64,000 nucleotides of DNA from an uncultured Trueperaceae bacterium (GTDB taxonomy: Bacteria; Deinococcota; Deinococci; Deinococcales; Trueperaceae): assembly GCA_937873495.1 (NCBI GenBank), contig CALMXZ010000005.1, positions 1 through 64,000 of the forward strand, in the 5' to 3' direction. A model generated the notes under the pieces. That model was given only the letters and a program-made list of their open reading frames with translations. It had not been told where the DNA came from and ran no database searches. Position numbers and translations under genes: made by a program. Shown piece after piece: positions 61,089 to 64,000 of the stretch. The first letter of the stretch is position 1. Every line of letters starts with the position of its first letter.

Positions 61089-62264
61089 ATGCCAGTCGAG
61101 GACCGGTCTTTGCGAATCCAGTTCGTCACAACATCGCTCATGCACGGCGGGGCCGAGGTTCAGGTGTTCCTGCTGGCGGCGGAACTCAAGCGGCGCGGCC
61201 ACGCCGTCTCACTCGTCACCATGCGCGACGCGGAAGCGTTCGATACGGAGCTCCGCGACCTCGGCATACCGCTGCACAGCCTCTCCATGCGCCGCGGCGT
61301 CGGCGACCCGCGAGCGCTGCTGCGGCTAGCGCGGGTGGTGCGCCAGCAGCGTCCTGACATCGCGCACAGTCACATGGTGCACGCCAACCTCCTCTCGCGC
61401 CTCGCACGACCGCTGGCGTGGATGCCCGTCCAGGTGTCGACGGCCCACAACCTGACGGAAGGCGCCAGGTGGCGCGAGCTGGCGTACCGCGCGACCGATC
61501 CGCTCTGCGACCTGACGACCAACGTCTGCCGCAAGTGCGTCGAGCACTTCGTCGCCGTGGGCGCAACGCCGAGGGCCAGGATCCGCTACATGCCGAACGG
61601 CCTCGACCTCGCGGCGTTCAAGCCGAGCGCGGGCGCGCGCGCTGCCAAGCGCCGTGAGCTCGGTGTCCCCGATGCCGCCTTCCTGTGGCTGGCGGTCGGG
61701 CGCATAGAAGAGCAGAAGGACTACCCGAACCTCATCGGGGCCGTGAAGCGGCTCGCGGCCCGGTCCGCCGAGGACGGCGAGCGGCCTTTCGCGGTGGTGG
61801 TCGCGGGCTCCGGCGCGCTGGAGAGAGAGACGCGCGCGCTGGCGCAGGAGGCCGGGGTGGCCGCCTCGTCGCTCACGTTCCTCGGCGACCGCAAGGACGT
61901 CGTCGACCTCATGGCCGCCGCCGACGGCTATGTCATGTCGTCGGCGTGGGAAGGGCTGCCGATGGTCCTCCTCGAGGCCGGCGCCTCGCGGCTCCCGGCC
62001 GTCGTAACCGACGTGGGTGGGAACCGCGAAGCCGTGCTGGATGGCGACACCGGCTACGTCGTCTCGCCGCGCGACGACGCGGCGCTCGCCCAGGGGATGG
62101 CCCGCCTCATGCGGCTGGACCGCGAGGAACTGGCGGCCATGGGGCAGCGTTCCAGGGCCCACATCGAGACGAACTTCGGCCTCGCCAGCGTCGTCGACCG
62201 CTGGGAGGCGATCTACGGCGAACTCCTAGCGCGGCGAGGGCGGGGCGATGCCACCCGAGCCTGA
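61089..62264 (+). CDS. GT4-family glycosyltransferase
   Basis: The 391-residue enzyme starts MPVEDRSLRIQFVTTSLMHG with GGAEVQVFLLA after it, has LAVGRIEEQKDYPNLIGA and SSAWEGLPMVLLEAGASRLP as the donor site. The ATG at 61089 has GAGGGA at good distance; one at 61080 is also possible. It overlaps the next glycosyltransferase by 17 bases, so two consecutive sugars are likely added by this pair. A TACACT box lies at about 61026. Confidence 0.9.
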   Translation: MPVEDRSLRIQFVTTSLMHGGAEVQVFLLAAELKRRGHAVSLVTMRDAEAFDTELRDLGIPLHSLSMRRGVGDPRALLRLARVVRQQRPDIAHSHMVHANLLSRLARPLAWMPVQVSTAHNLTEGARWRELAYRATDPLCDLTTNVCRKCVEHFVAVGATPRARIRYMPNGLDLAAFKPSAGARAAKRRELGVPDAAFLWLAVGRIEEQKDYPNLIGAVKRLAARSAEDGERPFAVVVAGSGALERETRALAQEAGVAASSLTFLGDRKDVVDLMAAADGYVMSSAWEGLPMVLLEAGASRLPAVVTDVGGNREAVLDGDTGYVVSPRDDAALAQGMARLMRLDREELAAMGQRSRAHIETNFGLASVVDRWEAIYGELLARRGRGDATRA

Positions 62265-63450
62265 CGAAGCCGGCGACGCCGCGCAGCCGGGCGTGCACCG
62301 CGCCACGCCGCGCCTGTTGATAGCGACGAGCGTCCCGTCAACTTTGACCGCCTTCCTCCTGCCGTACGCGGAGCATTACCGGCAGGCCGGGTGGCGGGTC
62401 GAGGCGATCAGCAACGGCGTCTCGCGGGTGGCGAGGTGCGTGGCCGCCTTCGACGCCGTGCACGAGATCGGCTGGACCCGCAAGCCCACGGATCCCGGCA
62501 ACCTCACGAGCGCACCTGCGCGCCTGCGCCAGGTCGTGCGCGAGGGCGGGTACGACATCGTGCATGCGCACGACCCGATCGCCGCCTTCGTGACCCGCTA
62601 CGCCCTGAGGGGCCTACGCGCGGCCGGCACCGTGAAGGTCGTGTACACGGCCCACGGCTTCCACTTCTACCGGGGGGCACCGCCCGTCCAGGCGACCGTG
62701 TTCAGGGCGCTCGAGCGCGTAGCCAGCGACTGGACGGACCGCCTGATCGTGATCAACCAGGAGGACCTGGCGGCCGCGCAAGCCTTCCCGCTCGCGCGGC
62801 GCGGCGGCGTCGTCTACATGCCCGGGATCGGCGTCGACACCGCGAAGTACGGACGCGATGCGCTGGATCCGGCCGGGGCCGCGCGCGTGCGCGGCGAGCT
62901 GGGTCTGGCCGCCGACCAGCCGCTGCTCACGATGATCGCTGAGTTCAACCCCGGTAAACGCCACAAGGACGCCGTGGCGGCGTTGGCGGCGAGCGGGCTC
63001 GAGGACGCGGTCCTCGCGCTCGCGGGCGACGGACCGCTGGTAGGCGAGGTCACGGCGCTAGCCGCAGACCTCGGCATCGGCGAGCGCGTGAGGGCCCTCG
63101 GCTACCGGAACGACATCCCCGACATCCTGGCCGCGTCCACCGCCGTCCTACTCCCTTCGGAGCGCGAGGGCCTGCCGCGCTCGCTCATGGAGGCGTCCAG
63201 CCTCGAGGTGCCCGTGATCACGACGCGCATCCGGGGGGTGACCGAGCTCGTCACGCCCGAGACCGGCATCCTCCACGACGTCGGGGACGTCCCGGCCTTG
63301 GCGGCCGCCATGCGCCGCGTCGTCGAGGACCCGGAGGCCGCGAGGGAGATGGGCCGCAAGGGGCGGCTGAAGATGGCCGAGTTCGACCTGAGGAACGTGA
63401 CCGCCCTGCACGACGAGCTCTACGCTGGGCTACTGACCGACCGGCCCTGA
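62248..63450 (+). CDS. GT4-family glycosyltransferase
   Basis: The 400-residue enzyme has LLIATSVPSTLTAFLLPYAE, DIVHAHDPIAAFVTRYALR, TAHGFHFYRGAP and LPSEREGLPRSLMEASSLEV (EX7E type). This pattern is close to N-acetylgalactosamine/glucosamine transferases of capsule loci such as EpsD/PglA types. Translation is coupled to the preceding transferase by overlap. Substrate not determined. Confidence 0.9.
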   Translation: MPPEPDEAGDAAQPGVHRATPRLLIATSVPSTLTAFLLPYAEHYRQAGWRVEAISNGVSRVARCVAAFDAVHEIGWTRKPTDPGNLTSAPARLRQVVREGGYDIVHAHDPIAAFVTRYALRGLRAAGTVKVVYTAHGFHFYRGAPPVQATVFRALERVASDWTDRLIVINQEDLAAAQAFPLARRGGVVYMPGIGVDTAKYGRDALDPAGAARVRGELGLAADQPLLTMIAEFNPGKRHKDAVAALAASGLEDAVLALAGDGPLVGEVTALAADLGIGERVRALGYRNDIPDILAASTAVLLPSEREGLPRSLMEASSLEVPVITTRIRGVTELVTPETGILHDVGDVPALAAAMRRVVEDPEAAREMGRKGRLKMAEFDLRNVTALHDELYAGLLTDRP

Positions 63451-63504
63451 GCCGGTCTCGCGGGCCGCGGGCGGGCGCCGAACGACGACCGGCGACCTGG
63501 CGAG

Positions 63505-64000
63505 CTAGGCCTGCCGCGCAGTGCGCTGCGTGAGGCCCGCCACGTCCGCCATCGAGTAGCTCGCGAAGCCGTACGAGTCGCGCAGCTGCGCGAAGAGCTC
63601 GAGATGGCGGGTGAGGGCCGCGAGGTTCTGCTGTAGGTTCGCGCCGAAGTTGTGAGGGTGCCACCAGAGATGGAAGATCGCGCCGGAGACGGCGGCGGCC
63701 CTCATCGAAGACGCCACGCGGTGCCAGCGCAGCGCCTCGAGGCTCGGGGTCGCGCTCCACGGCCGCAGGAAGCGGCTGCCGCGGACGTTGACGAGGTCGG
63801 CGGCCGGCTCGAGGTCATGCCAGGCGACGCTCCCCGGCCCCGTGAGGCCGAGGTACACGTCCCCGAGCCGCAGGGCGCGCACGACGGGTGAGCCGGAGGC
63901 GCCGGGCCGTGGCCTGTTGAGCACGTTCCGCTCGCTGCCCCGGTAGGCGGTGAAGCCGTTGCGAACGAGAGCAGCGAGGTAGTCGGTCCGCAGCTGGTTG
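63505..64000 (-). CDS. Polysaccharide deacetylase-like protein, 5' part cut by the window edge
   Basis: Only the C-terminal 164 residues are visible. NQLRTDYLAALVRNGFTAYRG matches, in shortened form DYLAALVRNGFTAYRG, the end of NodB-type deacetylases, and HLWWHPHNFG with LAALTRHLELFAQLRD and YSMADVA is the usual C-terminal end of the group found in capsule loci. It would remove acetyl groups from polymer or amino sugars. The catalytic N-terminal half is outside the window, so activity cannot be judged. Confidence 0.75.
   Translation of the reverse strand, partial: NQLRTDYLAALVRNGFTAYRGSERNVLNRPRPGASGSPVVRALRLGDVYLGLTGPGSVAWHDLEPAADLVNVRGSRFLRPWSATPSLEALRWHRVASSMRAAAVSGAIFHLWWHPHNFGANLQQNLAALTRHLELFAQLRDSYGFASYSMADVAGLTQRTARQA

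Overview
The window looks like a chromosomal segment of a Deinococcota bacterium, most probably near Truepera/Trueperaceae. This rests on very high GC, GC-rich third codon positions, many GTG starts, several starts that carry a TANNNT -10 box 5-8 bases upstream (the leaderless pattern known from Deinococcus), and the gene order DUF177-rpmF-fabH-fabD-fabG-acpP-fabF. The taxon is an inference. I see no rRNA, tRNA, CRISPR array, insertion sequence or phage gene.

Left region (1-15.4 kb): amine and polyamine use. A complete PotABCD-type importer is split into two blocks: potB-potC read rightward at 2.9-4.8 kb, and potD-potA read leftward at 14.4-12.1 kb. potC overlaps a CoA-transferase of the 4-hydroxybutyrate/acetyl-CoA hydrolase family. 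The potD-potA block continues into a C45 (acyl-CoA:6-APA acyltransferase-like) enzyme and two GNAT acetyltransferases. At the left edge a GNAT sits in tandem with a FAD-dependent amine oxidase. Between the blocks are an SDR with an altered active site and a LacI regulator-ribokinase pair with a clear promoter and operator.

Housekeeping region (14.5-31.3 kb): an SDR, a hotdog thioesterase, fpg (apparently starting at ATC), hisA, and a two-component system. Divergent from that system is a VTC-like/DUF4956/CotH-kinase module whose VTC gene carries a frameshift. Then come a cystathionine gamma-synthase-type enzyme, the fatty-acid cluster (without plsX) and murJ.

Right region (32-64 kb): a large exopolysaccharide locus. 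It holds nucleotide-sugar enzymes (UDP-sugar dehydrogenase, uronate 4-epimerase, DegT aminotransferase, FlaA1/CapD-type dehydratase, GalE-like epimerase), a priming sugar transferase, four GT4 glycosyltransferases, a Wzy-type polymerase/ligase, a Wzx-type flippase, a polysaccharide deacetylase cut by the right edge, and three secreted beta-helix lipoproteins, two of which have the PL9 polyuronate-lyase signature. Embedded in it is a five-gene leftward operon: asparagine-synthase-like amidotransferase, AMP-dependent acyl ligase, acyl carrier protein, NadE-like ATP pyrophosphatase and GNAT-like transferase. That is a self-contained acyl/amide-forming set and the best candidate here for a poorly described pathway. 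A second asparagine-synthase-like gene lies nearby.

Small-site coordinates were counted by hand and may be off by a base or two.
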